From CAYTAU01 sp964442075 (GTDB lineage: Bacteria; Bacteroidota; Bacteroidia; Bacteroidales; CAYTAU01): 64,000 bases of DNA. The position numbers and the translations under genes were made by a program. The DNA lies in assembly GCA_964442075.1 (NCBI GenBank), contig CAYTWH010000002.1:117918-181917 (forward strand), in the 5' to 3' direction. Below the pieces are notes generated by a model that worked only from the letters and a program-made list of their open reading frames with translations, ran no database searches and was not told the DNA's origin. How positions within the stretch are numbered: the first letter of the stretch is position 1; each line of letters opens with the position of its first letter. Below are positions 15,701 to 24,106 of this stretch, in pieces.

Positions 15701-18271
15701 TTTTGGCATTTTTATACCCACATAAGAAGTATAAGGATTGTAAGGCAATGAAAATTGGTCAATACTAAAATCTCCACCTTTTTCGAATACTTTAGTAATA
15801 AAAGTAGCTCTTAATTTTCCGGGGGCTGATTCTCCTACACTTAGATCTGCATTTACGTTTGCATTACCCGTTTCATCAAGTGTGCCGTCAAATATCACAT
15901 CCGATTCTGAATAAAATGATTTTGTTTGGTCATCAAAAGTGTAATCTTTATATTTTTCAAAATAAGTATTAGAAGTTGTTAAAACAACTTCAACCATTGC
16001 GTCAAGATTTTTTGCAATTGCTCCATGCAGCCATTTAACATTCATAATAGCTGAAGCCGCTTGTCCTTTTACAAGATATTTTTTCCCAAAATCAATTTTG
16101 ATTTTTAAACGATTTGGTTTAATTGTTTCAATTTTAAGATATTTTGTAAACGTTGCTCCACCAACCTCAACTTTAGCTTGCCAATCGCCTGTTGGTGCCT
16201 CTTGGTCAGTTTTAAATCTAAAAGTATAAAAATCCAAATTGTTTTTTTGCTGAACAAATCTGTGAATTAATTGATATGCAGGGTTTCTTAATTCAAAAAC
16301 AACAGGATGATCTGCCGGTAAGGTTTTATTTATATCCTCAAGAATAAACGAGATATACAATGAATCTCCCGGTCGCCAAACACCTCGCTCACCATAAATA
16401 AATCCTTTTAATCCTTTTTGAACCGATACTCCGGATACATCAAACCTGCTTAATGAAAGTGATGCTCCATCATTTAATTTAAGGTAACCTCTTTCTTTCC
16501 CGTTTTTCGCAATAATAAAGAATGGTTCTTCAAGTTCAGGGAAAGCTGCAATACCATCAGTATTTGTTTTAATCGATTTTAATAATTGTTGCTGATAATC
16601 ATATATTTCTATGTCAATATTTGCAAGAGGTTTTGTTGTCCTTAAATCTGTAACAATAACGTTTATTGAACCATTATTACCTTTTTTGGCTATCATTCCA
16701 AGATTTGAAGCAATAATGTTTTTTGAAACCATTCTTCTTGAACCATAATAAGCATCATAGCATGGGTCATCGCGATGCTCCCAGTTATAATCTCCATAAT
16801 AATAGCTGTCAAAATAATCCCAATATGATGATTCATCAGCGCCATCGCTTAATTCTGTCCAACTTGATGAAATTTCATCTTCACCTTCTTCGTCATCATC
16901 ATCTCCGCAATTAAATAATGAATGTTTTTTTCTAAAATTTATTGATATTCTGTATATTGCTCCGGGTTCAGTTTCAATTAGTTCATTCATGTCTAACGAA
17001 AACCTATTCCATCTGCCAAGGTCAACAACATTTGATTGATTTAATGGAACTGTTTTTTGTAAAACAGTTTTACCTACACGTCGTAGCTGATAATCTCCAT
17101 CCACTTCATTAACTTGCAAAAATTGAATAACATTATTTTCATAAATACGAACAATTCTAACATCAACTGCTGTAATATTTACTGCTTCGAATGGAACAAT
17201 TAAGCCATTATCTGAACTGGGAAGAATTACTCCATCACCAACAAAACGAACGGCAGGTTTTATTTCTTCAAAAACTAATTCTATCTGAGTAGCTTTTTTA
17301 AGTTTATAGCCCAAAATATTTTTTACTCCTTCTTCAATATGTAGCGTATATGTTCCATCTAATCTATATGGAGGATATATTTTAATAACGTTATCTTCAA
17401 TAATATATCTTAATCCCGATATATTATTAAAATGTAAAAGTCCTTTAAGATATTGGTTTTCCTGCAATGGGTCAGAAAATTGCAATTGTAAATATTGTTC
17501 AGGTTGATGAACAATTTTATACGACATAAATTTGAAATCATCTAAAGAAGGTACTTCAATTTTCATGTCTCCCTTAATATCACTATCAATAATGCTTCCA
17601 TCCCATTCAAGAATTACTTCCGATGCTTTTTCACCTCTTGAAATACTATCAATTTCAAAATAAAATAATTGTGCATCATCATTCTCTTTCCATTTTATTG
17701 AGAGTTCTTTCCCTTCTTGTGATGCATGCAATACTTTTTTAATTAATTCTAAATCCTCATCATCAGCCGTTTGAAGAACACCTATGGCTTTTTGCCACCT
17801 CAATGTTTTTTTGTCAATCGTTTTTTGCTCTTCAATTGAAACTTCAAAACCCTGTTTTATAGTTTGAAACTTAAATGCAAAAACACTTAGATCATCTTCA
17901 ATATCGCTTTTTAATTCATCTAAATTAAACTCAACATAATATTCTGTGCCTGATGACAAATCATTTTTTGGTTTAAATTCAATAGTTCTGTCATTTAACC
18001 ACGAAACTTCACCTTCAATTGACGGATTAAATTCAAATAAGCTCTCATTATCAATTTTTTCAACTTGTAACGCGGCAGACAGTTCACTTGAAATTCTGAC
18101 ATTTATTGAAGACTTTTTAGAAATTACGCCGGAAGTATAGGCTGAAATATACTTGCTGAATTCAGGGTTATCAGAATTAATTTCTGTTTTCCCTTTTCCA
18201 AAAACGATTACGAGAACAATTGTCAAAACAATTGCTATTATTACTGAAAAAATAAGTTTTTTGTTTTTCAT
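12710..18271 (-). CDS. Alpha-2-macroglobulin family protein with thioester motif
   Basis: The 1853-residue envelope protein is of the bacterial alpha-2-macroglobulin type, which traps proteases in the periplasm. An N-terminal hydrophobic segment (about residues 6-26) has no lipobox Cys, so it is probably a membrane-anchored rather than lipidated form. MG-type beta domains follow. Around residues 455-520 there is a strongly acidic, Tyr-rich insertion (CGDDDDEEGEDE). The thioester motif CVEQ, preceded by YPHG, is intact with Cys1403 (14054-14065), and the helical thioester domain follows. The usual partner gene for penicillin-binding protein 1C is not next to it. It is transcribed alone, divergently from a TonB receptor gene. 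Confidence 0.93.
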   Translation of the reverse strand: MKNKKLIFSVIIAIVLTIVLVIVFGKGKTEINSDNPEFSKYISAYTSGVISKKSSINVRISSELSAALQVEKIDNESLFEFNPSIEGEVSWLNDRTIEFKPKNDLSSGTEYYVEFNLDELKSDIEDDLSVFAFKFQTIKQGFEVSIEEQKTIDKKTLRWQKAIGVLQTADDEDLELIKKVLHASQEGKELSIKWKENDDAQLFYFEIDSISRGEKASEVILEWDGSIIDSDIKGDMKIEVPSLDDFKFMSYKIVHQPEQYLQLQFSDPLQENQYLKGLLHFNNISGLRYIIEDNVIKIYPPYRLDGTYTLHIEEGVKNILGYKLKKATQIELVFEEIKPAVRFVGDGVILPSSDNGLIVPFEAVNITAVDVRIVRIYENNVIQFLQVNEVDGDYQLRRVGKTVLQKTVPLNQSNVVDLGRWNRFSLDMNELIETEPGAIYRISINFRKKHSLFNCGDDDDEEGEDEISSSWTELSDGADESSYWDYFDSYYYGDYNWEHRDDPCYDAYYGSRRMVSKNIIASNLGMIAKKGNNGSINVIVTDLRTTKPLANIDIEIYDYQQQLLKSIKTNTDGIAAFPELEEPFFIIAKNGKERGYLKLNDGASLSLSRFDVSGVSVQKGLKGFIYGERGVWRPGDSLYISFILEDINKTLPADHPVVFELRNPAYQLIHRFVQQKNNLDFYTFRFKTDQEAPTGDWQAKVEVGGATFTKYLKIETIKPNRLKIKIDFGKKYLVKGQAASAIMNVKWLHGAIAKNLDAMVEVVLTTSNTYFEKYKDYTFDDQTKSFYSESDVIFDGTLDETGNANVNADLSVGESAPGKLRATFITKVFEKGGDFSIDQFSLPYNPYTSYVGIKMPKGDKARKMLLTDTTHTIKLVTVDENGKLVKESHRIEMTFYKIDWRWWWEQSYDNLSKYSGRSYVQPLERKTITSSNGKASWKVRINYPDWGRYLVRAHDLTTGHSTSKTIYIDWPGWAGREQKDNPGGATMLSFTSDNDKYSVGEKINLTIPSSAGGRALISIETGSKVIETHWVETQKDETKFSFTATKEMTPNIYVNVTMLQPHAQTANDLPIRMYGILPVTVEDPSTHLEPVLKMPDVLQSEETVTIKVSEKNNQKMTYTIAMVDEGLLDLTRFQTPDPWNHFYAKEALGVKTWDIYDWVIGAYGGELERILSIGGGMDEGGESGKKANRFKPMVKFLGPFHLKGGENKHTIEIPKYIGSVRTMVIAGHDKAYGSVDKTTPVRKPLMILGTLPRVLGPGETVKLPVNVFAMENHVKNVSIQVKTNKYLKVVGGSQKTLKFTEPGDDYVEFELVVQPKLGIARVEIIATSGKEKASFDIELDVRNPNPRVTDVISKIIEPGQTWTETFTPVGITGTNKGVLEISSIPPLNLEKRLKYLIKYPHGCVEQVTSSAFPQLFLDKLVDLTSTQKKDVSRNIKYAIKKLQSFQMFNGGLSYWPGGSSTSEWGTNYAGHFLVEADKKGYTVSSGFLKKWIKYQKTKANSWTDDGKRSHLMQAYRLYTLALADKPVIGAMNRLKEKSNLSNEAKWRLAAAYQLAGKEKTALKMITGLSTDFKEYYELSYTFGSSIRDKAMVLETLVSLKKRELAFKLLKEISADLASERWYSTQTTAYSLVAISKYVDKNVTSSSLKYTYKIGENKAINIVSQSPVSQSDLKIKGASAKQLTMKNTSTGMLYARIILEGVPLAGNETDSESDLKISVKYMYMDGSSIDPTSIVQGTDFMAEVKITHPGISANYKEMALTQIFPSGWEIINTRMLDVGNYKVVSVPKYLDIRDDRVYTYFDINRSRTKTFRVLLNASYVGKYYLPVVSCEAMYDATINARKAGKWVEVVKSGM

Positions 18272-18345
18272 ATTTTACTGAAATTTAAGGTTTATATAAT
18301 GTTTTTCTCATTTTATATTCTGCTCGACAATATTAAGAATAAAAA

Positions 18346-18375
18346 TTGATAATTTGAAGAATTATTGTAAATTTG
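18346..18375 (+). promoter_or_regulatory. Consensus Bacteroidota promoter
   Basis: TTG (18346-18348), 19 nt, then TAAATTTG (18368-18375) is a perfect match to TTG-N19-TAnnTTTG. Its position means that translation of the receptor cannot begin at the TTG inside the -7 box (18373) and supports the GTG at 18400. Confidence 0.8.
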
Positions 18376-18399
18376 CATAATAATTGTAATTATTTTTTT

Positions 18400-20343
18400 G
18401 TGAAAAAAATTATTATTGCATACCTCTTGATTTTTGTTGCTACAGGTATTTCTTTTGCTCAAAAAAAAGACACTCTTTTAATTGACGAAGTTGAGATTTC
18501 AGCAAGCCGTGTACCTACTCTATATTCAGAATCATCAAGAGTTATTACTGTTATCGGGAGAGAAGAAATTGAAAACGCTCCGGCACAAAGCATAATGGAA
18601 CTACTTGAATTTGTTTTAAATGTTGATGTAAGGCAATATGGGAATCATGGAGTATTAGCAGATATAAGTATTCGTGGTGGTTCTTTTGATCAAACGCTAA
18701 TATTATTGAATGGAGTAAAGGTTAATGATCCTCAAACAGGACATCATAACATGAACCTGCCAATTGAAATAGAAAATATTGACAGAATTGAAATACTGGA
18801 AGGACCGGGTTCAAGAATTTATGGTCCTAACGCTTTTAGTGGCGCAATTAATATTATTACAGGCAATGATAAAGAAAAGAATGTTAGAGTTTCTGTAATG
18901 GGTGGAGACCACTTTCTTAATAGTGGTTCTGTTGAAGGAACATTTAACAAAAAACAAATGGACAACTACTTTTCTTTATCACGTAAAGCCAGTTCGGGTT
19001 ATATTGAAAATACTGATTTTAAAAGCTCCAACTTTTTTTATCAAACAGCTTTCAAGTCTAATTTAGGAGATATTAAATTTCAAACAGGTCATAATAATAA
19101 AGCTTTTGGAGCAAATAAATTTTATCAGATAAAATATCCTGATCAATTTGAAAAAACCAAAACAACCTTTGCTAATGTTCGTTTTCTATCCGGAAAAAAA
19201 ATAAAATATAACCAAAATTTATATTGGAGACGTCATCAGGATCAATATATCTTTTTAAGAGAAGACCCTTCTGTTTATACAAATAATCATCTGACTAATG
19301 TTTATGGAATAGATTTTAATTTAAGTTTTACAACCTTTTTAGGAAAAACAGCAATAGGAGCTGAATATCGTTCTGAAAATATATTAAGCAATGTTCTTGG
19401 AGAAGAATTATTTGATACAATTCCTGTTCCCGGAGAAGTTGACTGGGTGTTTACACACGGTAGATCAAGAGATAATATGGGGATGTTTATTGAACATGTT
19501 TATTATTACAAGAACTTGATATTATCAACAGGAATGCTTGCAAACTGGACATCTGATTATAGTTGGAGTTATTATCCAGGATTAGATATCAGCTATCAAT
19601 TGTTTAAAAATACAAGGATTTTTGGTTCTGTAAATAATTCTCTTCGTTTGCCAACATTTACCGACTTATACATGAAAGGGGCAAATGTAGGTAATGCCGA
19701 CCTTGTTCCCGGAGAAGCACTTACTTATGAAACAGGCATTAAGTATCATAATAAGTATTTCAAATCGCATATTTCTGTTTTTAAACGTGAAGGGAAAAAT
19801 GTTATTGACTGGGTAAAAGATACATCAATTGGAGTTTGGAATTGTGTAAATATTGAAGATCTAACCACCATTGGCTTTGAAATAAGTGAAAAAATATCAA
19901 CAAAGCGTTTATTTGGCAAGCATTTTCCTTTTAATTATGTTAATATTAATTATTCTTATACTGAAATAGAAAAATTAAGCGACAACTTTATTTCAAAATA
20001 TGCATTAGATTACTTAAAACATAAATTATCATTAAGTACACAACATAAAATATATAAAAACTTTTCTGCAAGTTGGAGAGTTTCGTTTCAAAGCAGAGCA
20101 GGCACATATTCATTTATTGATGAAAATGATATTGATAATGAATTTGATTATAAACCTTTTACTTTAGTTGATTCCCGAATTTACTGGAAAAAAAATATAG
20201 TAAACGCTTATGTTGAAATTTCAAACCTGTTTAATGTAGAATATCATGATCTTGGATACCTTGTAATGCCGGGAAGATGGATACGAGCAGGAGTTGTTTT
20301 TGATATTGATTTCAAACAAAAAAATGCACAAGAAACCTTATAG
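18400..20343 (+). CDS. TonB-dependent outer-membrane receptor (BtuB-like)
   Basis: The 647-residue receptor starts at GTG 18400 with a signal peptide (VKKIIIAYLLIFVATGISFAQ). The plug domain follows: IDEVEISASRVP, IREEL-like IGREEIENAPAQSIMELL, SIRGGSFDQTLILLNGVKVND and RIEILEGPGSRIYGPNAFSGAINIIT. The rest is the 22-stranded barrel, ending FNVEYHDLGYLVMPGRWIRAGVVFDI. It lacks the CarboxypepD-like domain of SusC-type proteins, so it resembles BtuB or siderophore receptors. The substrate cannot be deduced. The promoter at 18346-18375 drives it, divergently from the macroglobulin gene. Confidence 0.92.
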   Translation: MKKIIIAYLLIFVATGISFAQKKDTLLIDEVEISASRVPTLYSESSRVITVIGREEIENAPAQSIMELLEFVLNVDVRQYGNHGVLADISIRGGSFDQTLILLNGVKVNDPQTGHHNMNLPIEIENIDRIEILEGPGSRIYGPNAFSGAINIITGNDKEKNVRVSVMGGDHFLNSGSVEGTFNKKQMDNYFSLSRKASSGYIENTDFKSSNFFYQTAFKSNLGDIKFQTGHNNKAFGANKFYQIKYPDQFEKTKTTFANVRFLSGKKIKYNQNLYWRRHQDQYIFLREDPSVYTNNHLTNVYGIDFNLSFTTFLGKTAIGAEYRSENILSNVLGEELFDTIPVPGEVDWVFTHGRSRDNMGMFIEHVYYYKNLILSTGMLANWTSDYSWSYYPGLDISYQLFKNTRIFGSVNNSLRLPTFTDLYMKGANVGNADLVPGEALTYETGIKYHNKYFKSHISVFKREGKNVIDWVKDTSIGVWNCVNIEDLTTIGFEISEKISTKRLFGKHFPFNYVNINYSYTEIEKLSDNFISKYALDYLKHKLSLSTQHKIYKNFSASWRVSFQSRAGTYSFIDENDIDNEFDYKPFTLVDSRIYWKKNIVNAYVEISNLFNVEYHDLGYLVMPGRWIRAGVVFDIDFKQKNAQETL

Positions 20344-20464
20344 TTAACTTTTTTCTCTTCAACAATAAAAAATCAAACATCCAAAAATAAAATTGTCAAT
20401 TCTGTTATTTTTTATCAAAAATCAACTTATTTTTATACTGAAAAAATTTAAACCAGTATAGACA

Positions 20465-21886
20465 ATGAATTCATATAAAATATACTCTGCAGGAGAATTT
20501 GTATCAACAAAAACGGTATTAGAAGTTAAAAATTCGTTTACAAACAAAGTGTTTGCAACAACTTTTTTGGCAGGAAAAGAAGAATTGGAAAATTCTATTA
20601 ATAAAGCAAAAGAAGTTAAAAATAATTTAAAACATTTACCTTCATTTCAATACTATGAGATACTTATGCAAATTGCAGAAGAAATTGGAAAAAACAAAAA
20701 TCATTTATCAACTGTATTGGCACAGGAAGCCTGTAAACCATTAAAATACGCAATAGGAGAAATTGAAAGAGCAAAACAAACTTTTATTATTGCAGCCGAA
20801 GAAACTAAAAGATTGCCAAAAGAATATTTTTCAATAGACTGGACTCCTTCAGGGGAAAATAAAGAAGGATTGGTAAAATATTTCCCTATTGGATTAATTG
20901 CAGGTATTGCACCTTTTAATTTTCCGCTAAATCTTGCAGCACATAAAATTGCTCCTGCTATTGCTTCTGGAAATCCAATAATTCTAAAACCTGCTCGTTC
21001 CACTCCACTAAGTGTACTTGAGTTAGCAAAAATCATTGATAATACTTCTTTGCCAAAAGGAGCTGTTTCAATATTACCAATGGACAGAGAATCAGGAAAT
21101 CAACTTGTAACAGATGAAAGGTTTAAAATGTTAAGTTTTACAGGTTCTCCTGAAGTTGGCTGGGAAATGAAAAAAAATGCAGGAAAGAAAAAAATCGCTT
21201 TAGAACTTGGAGGAAATGCCGGAGTTATAATTAGTAATAGTGCAGACATTAATAAAGCTGTCTCAAAATGCGTTATTGGAAGTTTTGCCTATTCAGGTCA
21301 AGTTTGTATACACCTGCAAAGAATTTATGTTGAAGAAAATATTTTTAACGAGTTTATTCAAAAGTTTGTTGATGCTGTAAAAAATTTGAAAACCGGACAT
21401 CCGTCAGATATTAATACAGATATTTCATCAATGATAGATGAAGAAAATGCTATTAGAGTTGAAAAATGGGTTAACGAAGCAGTTTCAGATAGAGCAAAAA
21501 TATTATGTGGAGGCAAAAGAAAAGGAACATATTATGAACCAACAATAATTACTAATACAAAACCAAATATGAATGTTTGTGCTTTAGAAATATTTGGACC
21601 TGTTGTTACAATTGAAAAATTTTCGGAATTCAATAATGCTATAAATGAAATAAATAGTTCTCAATACGGACTGCAAGCAGGGGTATTTACCAACAAAATT
21701 AGCGAAATGGATCTTGCTTTTGATAAACTTGAAGTTGGTGGTGTTATGATAAATGATATTCCTACTTTTAGAGTTGACCACATGCCATACGGTGGCATTA
21801 AAAATTCAGGACTTGGTCGTGAAGGAATTAAATATGCTATCCACGAAATGATGGAGCCAAAATTAATGGTTAAAAATATTTTGTAG
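20465..21886 (+). CDS. NAD(P)-dependent aldehyde dehydrogenase
   Basis: The cytoplasmic 473-aa enzyme oxidises an aldehyde to an acid. Catalytic residues are visible: Asn152 in APFNFPLN, Glu247 in ALELGG and the nucleophile Cys281 in GQVCIHLQR. The C-terminal PYGGIKNSGLGREG is the conserved ALDH tail. The sequence looks related to the group that includes lactaldehyde and non-phosphorylating glyceraldehyde-3-phosphate dehydrogenases, but the substrate is unknown. The gene stands alone; its 3' end overlaps the convergent glycosyltransferase gene by 24 bp. Confidence 0.93.
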   Translation: MNSYKIYSAGEFVSTKTVLEVKNSFTNKVFATTFLAGKEELENSINKAKEVKNNLKHLPSFQYYEILMQIAEEIGKNKNHLSTVLAQEACKPLKYAIGEIERAKQTFIIAAEETKRLPKEYFSIDWTPSGENKEGLVKYFPIGLIAGIAPFNFPLNLAAHKIAPAIASGNPIILKPARSTPLSVLELAKIIDNTSLPKGAVSILPMDRESGNQLVTDERFKMLSFTGSPEVGWEMKKNAGKKKIALELGGNAGVIISNSADINKAVSKCVIGSFAYSGQVCIHLQRIYVEENIFNEFIQKFVDAVKNLKTGHPSDINTDISSMIDEENAIRVEKWVNEAVSDRAKILCGGKRKGTYYEPTIITNTKPNMNVCALEIFGPVVTIEKFSEFNNAINEINSSQYGLQAGVFTNKISEMDLAFDKLEVGGVMINDIPTFRVDHMPYGGIKNSGLGREGIKYAIHEMMEPKLMVKNIL

Positions 21887-22924
21887 CTTAGTTTCTGAAA
21901 TCTCAAATTTATTATTGTATTGTTCCACCTCTTTTAAAGCAGAGCTTATACAAAAATCTTTTTGTTTTACTGAATAAAAGATTTTTTTATCCTTATAATA
22001 TTTTGCAAGATATTCTTGTTCTGTTTGTCCCGGAGTTGGAACTATAATTGCATTTTTTTCAAGTACAATTAAATCCATAATAGTTGAATAACCCGAACGA
22101 CTTATTATATAATCTGACGAAAGAATAGCATCTTTCATGTCGTTTGTATTTAAATGAGAAACAACATCTATATTATCGGGAACAGATAATTTACTTGTAT
22201 TTAATCCTCGAACAAGCAATGTTTTATAATCTGTTTTTGAAATTTGTTCTATTAAAATATTTTCAAATATTGTTCTTTGAGGTTCAGGTCCTGAAAGAAT
22301 AATAAGTATTTCGTATTTTTTCTTTATATCAGAAATTTTATCTTTTTTAAACCTTGATAAAATACCAATACATTTTGCATTTTCAGGCAATGGGAATTTT
22401 CGGGTTAGGTCGCCTGCAATATTCGGATTTTGTTCAATGTCAGGAATCCAGCATTCATCATATTTTTTAATGGTTTTTTTATGAAATCTGTAAATCGGGT
22501 ATTCCAAAAATTTTAAAATACCAGGCATCTTTATCATTATTTGATGAGTAATGTAAATGCTTTTAACCATTTTAGACCATAATCCAAAACGATTATCAGA
22601 AACAACTATATCAATATTTTGTTCTTTAATTATTTTTTCAAGCTGTTTGTGTTCTTTACTAATTTTTATGAGAATTTTCGGTGCTTGAAATATCATTTTT
22701 AAAGAGAGAGGTATTGTTTTAGAATATTTTATATTATATCCTTCTATAGAGATAGTTCTCAATTTCGGAAAAGTAGTTTTTAAAAGCAATAATGATTTCC
22801 CGCTACCGGCTATTATAACTTCATTATTGTTTTTTATAAATTCCGTAATAATTGGGATTAATCTGCTTGCATGCCCAATCCCCCAATCTAGCGGACAAAC
22901 TAATATGTTTTTACTTTTTTGCAA
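21863..22924 (-). CDS. Glycosyltransferase, MurG/GT28-like
   Basis: The predicted cytoplasmic sugar transferase has the N-terminal motif LVCPLDWGIGHASRLIPII and the C-terminal donor-binding motif SRSGYSTIMDLIVLEKNAI with PTPGQTEQEYLA, typical of GT28-like enzymes of Bacteroidota. Homologues usually begin MKNILVCPLDWG, but here the codon before KNIL is AGT, not ATG. The frame continues upstream through a repeat element to 22981, adding MGSLSRVYFGIRRG, which is encoded by the repeat. I take the TTG at 22924 as the likeliest start, with low certainty. The acceptor is unknown. Confidence 0.85.
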   Translation of the reverse strand: MQKSKNILVCPLDWGIGHASRLIPIITEFIKNNNEVIIAGSGKSLLLLKTTFPKLRTISIEGYNIKYSKTIPLSLKMIFQAPKILIKISKEHKQLEKIIKEQNIDIVVSDNRFGLWSKMVKSIYITHQIMIKMPGILKFLEYPIYRFHKKTIKKYDECWIPDIEQNPNIAGDLTRKFPLPENAKCIGILSRFKKDKISDIKKKYEILIILSGPEPQRTIFENILIEQISKTDYKTLLVRGLNTSKLSVPDNIDVVSHLNTNDMKDAILSSDYIISRSGYSTIMDLIVLEKNAIIVPTPGQTEQEYLAKYYKDKKIFYSVKQKDFCISSALKEVEQYNNKFEISETKLQNIFNH

Positions 22925-22937
22925 ATAATAAAAATAA

Positions 22938-23010
22938 AAGCCCCTCCTAATCCCGAAATAAACTCGGGACAGGCTCCCCAAAAGGGAGGAACTAGAGGCA
23001 AAACATTACA
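22938..23010. repeat. Dispersed palindromic repeat at a gene start
   Basis: The element begins AAAGCCCCTCCTAA. It contains the hairpin TCCCGA/TCGGGA (22951-22956 with 22964-22969) and ends with a 23-bp segment at 22988-23010 (GGAACTAGAGGCAAAACA...). That segment occurs almost exactly, inverted, at 29642-29664. A further perfect 14-bp palindrome (CCGATAATTATCGG, 23068-23081) follows. The element overlaps the predicted N-terminus of the glycosyltransferase frame. Confidence 0.8.
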
Positions 23011-23108
23011 GAAGTACGAAATACCGCCTAATATAATTATACTTGTGTTAAAACTTTCTATTTAAATCCGATAATTATCGGGTTCAATTTAACATAAAAA
23101 TACATATC

Positions 23109-23888
23109 CTATCCTGAAACTTGAACTTTATAACCCATATTTATAGCTTTTTCTGCAATTTTATTTAATTCGTTTACAGAAATTTTTTCAAGTCCTGCAA
23201 CAGGAGTATCACGAGCTATAGTATAGATCATTATAAGTCTGGGATTAAGTTCCGGCAATAAAGAAAGCCATGCTTCAACTTCTTTTTTTGTGGTATTATC
23301 AACAACAATATCATTATATTTACCACGAACAAACATGGTCTGTAAAATAAAATTACCCTTAAATTTCTTTAAATTGTTAATTGTTGAATCCAGACCGAAC
23401 GAACCAATCGGATTATTTAAAAGCTTTATTGTTTTTTCGAATGCACTATCAAGTTTCAAAATATTATCATCAATTTTTAAAAATGCATTAAATACTTTTT
23501 CTTTATGAATTGTTGTTGCATTTGACAGAACAGCTATTCGGGCTTTCGGAAAATATTTATTCCTAATTTCAATAGTATCATCAATTATTTTATCAAATTC
23601 AGGATGTAATGTAGGTTCTCCATTTCCTGCAAATGTAATAACATCAAGAGGTTCATTGTTTTTTTGCATTAACTGCAATTTTTCATTTAATTTTAGCTTT
23701 ACATTCTCACGCAAATGAAGCTTATTTTTATTTATATTTTTCGAACCTGTCAAACCACATTCACAATAAATACAATTGAAATTGCAAAATTTATAATCAT
23801 TTGGCAATAAATTTATTCCAAGAGAAATACCTAGTCTACGACTACGTACAGGTCCGAAAATTATGTCTCTAAATAAAAATGTACTCAT
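23109..23888 (-). CDS. Radical SAM protein
   Basis: The 259-residue protein from ATG 23888 opens with FRDIIFGPVRSRRLG, which is characteristic of a conserved radical SAM subfamily in anaerobes and Bacteroidota. The iron-sulfur cluster ligands are Cys35, Cys39 and Cys42 (CNFNCIYC), and AGNGEPTLHPEF follows as the SAM-binding GGE-like motif. No twitch or SPASM domain with extra clusters is seen at the C-terminus. The substrate is unknown. A longer frame from 23912 adds eight residues without support. Confidence 0.9.
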   Translation of the reverse strand: MSTFLFRDIIFGPVRSRRLGISLGINLLPNDYKFCNFNCIYCECGLTGSKNINKNKLHLRENVKLKLNEKLQLMQKNNEPLDVITFAGNGEPTLHPEFDKIIDDTIEIRNKYFPKARIAVLSNATTIHKEKVFNAFLKIDDNILKLDSAFEKTIKLLNNPIGSFGLDSTINNLKKFKGNFILQTMFVRGKYNDIVVDNTTKKEVEAWLSLLPELNPRLIMIYTIARDTPVAGLEKISVNELNKIAEKAINMGYKVQVSG

Positions 23889-24052
23889 TGTTAAATAAAT
23901 AATAATGTGCAAATTTAAGAAAAACTTAATTATTTTATCTACTTACTCTATATCCAAAACAGATATTGCCTAACAGTCAGCCCATTATAATAATAATTCA
24001 AAAAGAATATTTTTAATTTAATAAATTGTGAATGTATATATAATGTTATTTT

Positions 24053-24080
24053 TGTAAATGATTTGGAAACTATATCTTTG
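24053..24080 (+). promoter_or_regulatory. Promoter of the lpxC/fabZ-lpxA operon
   Basis: TTG at 24053-24055, preceded by TT, is followed after 17 nt by TATCTTTG (24073-24080), a full match to the TAnnTTTG box, 26 bp before the ATG at 24107. Confidence 0.6.
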
Positions 24081-24106
24081 TATAAAATATTACATTAAAC
24101 AATTGA

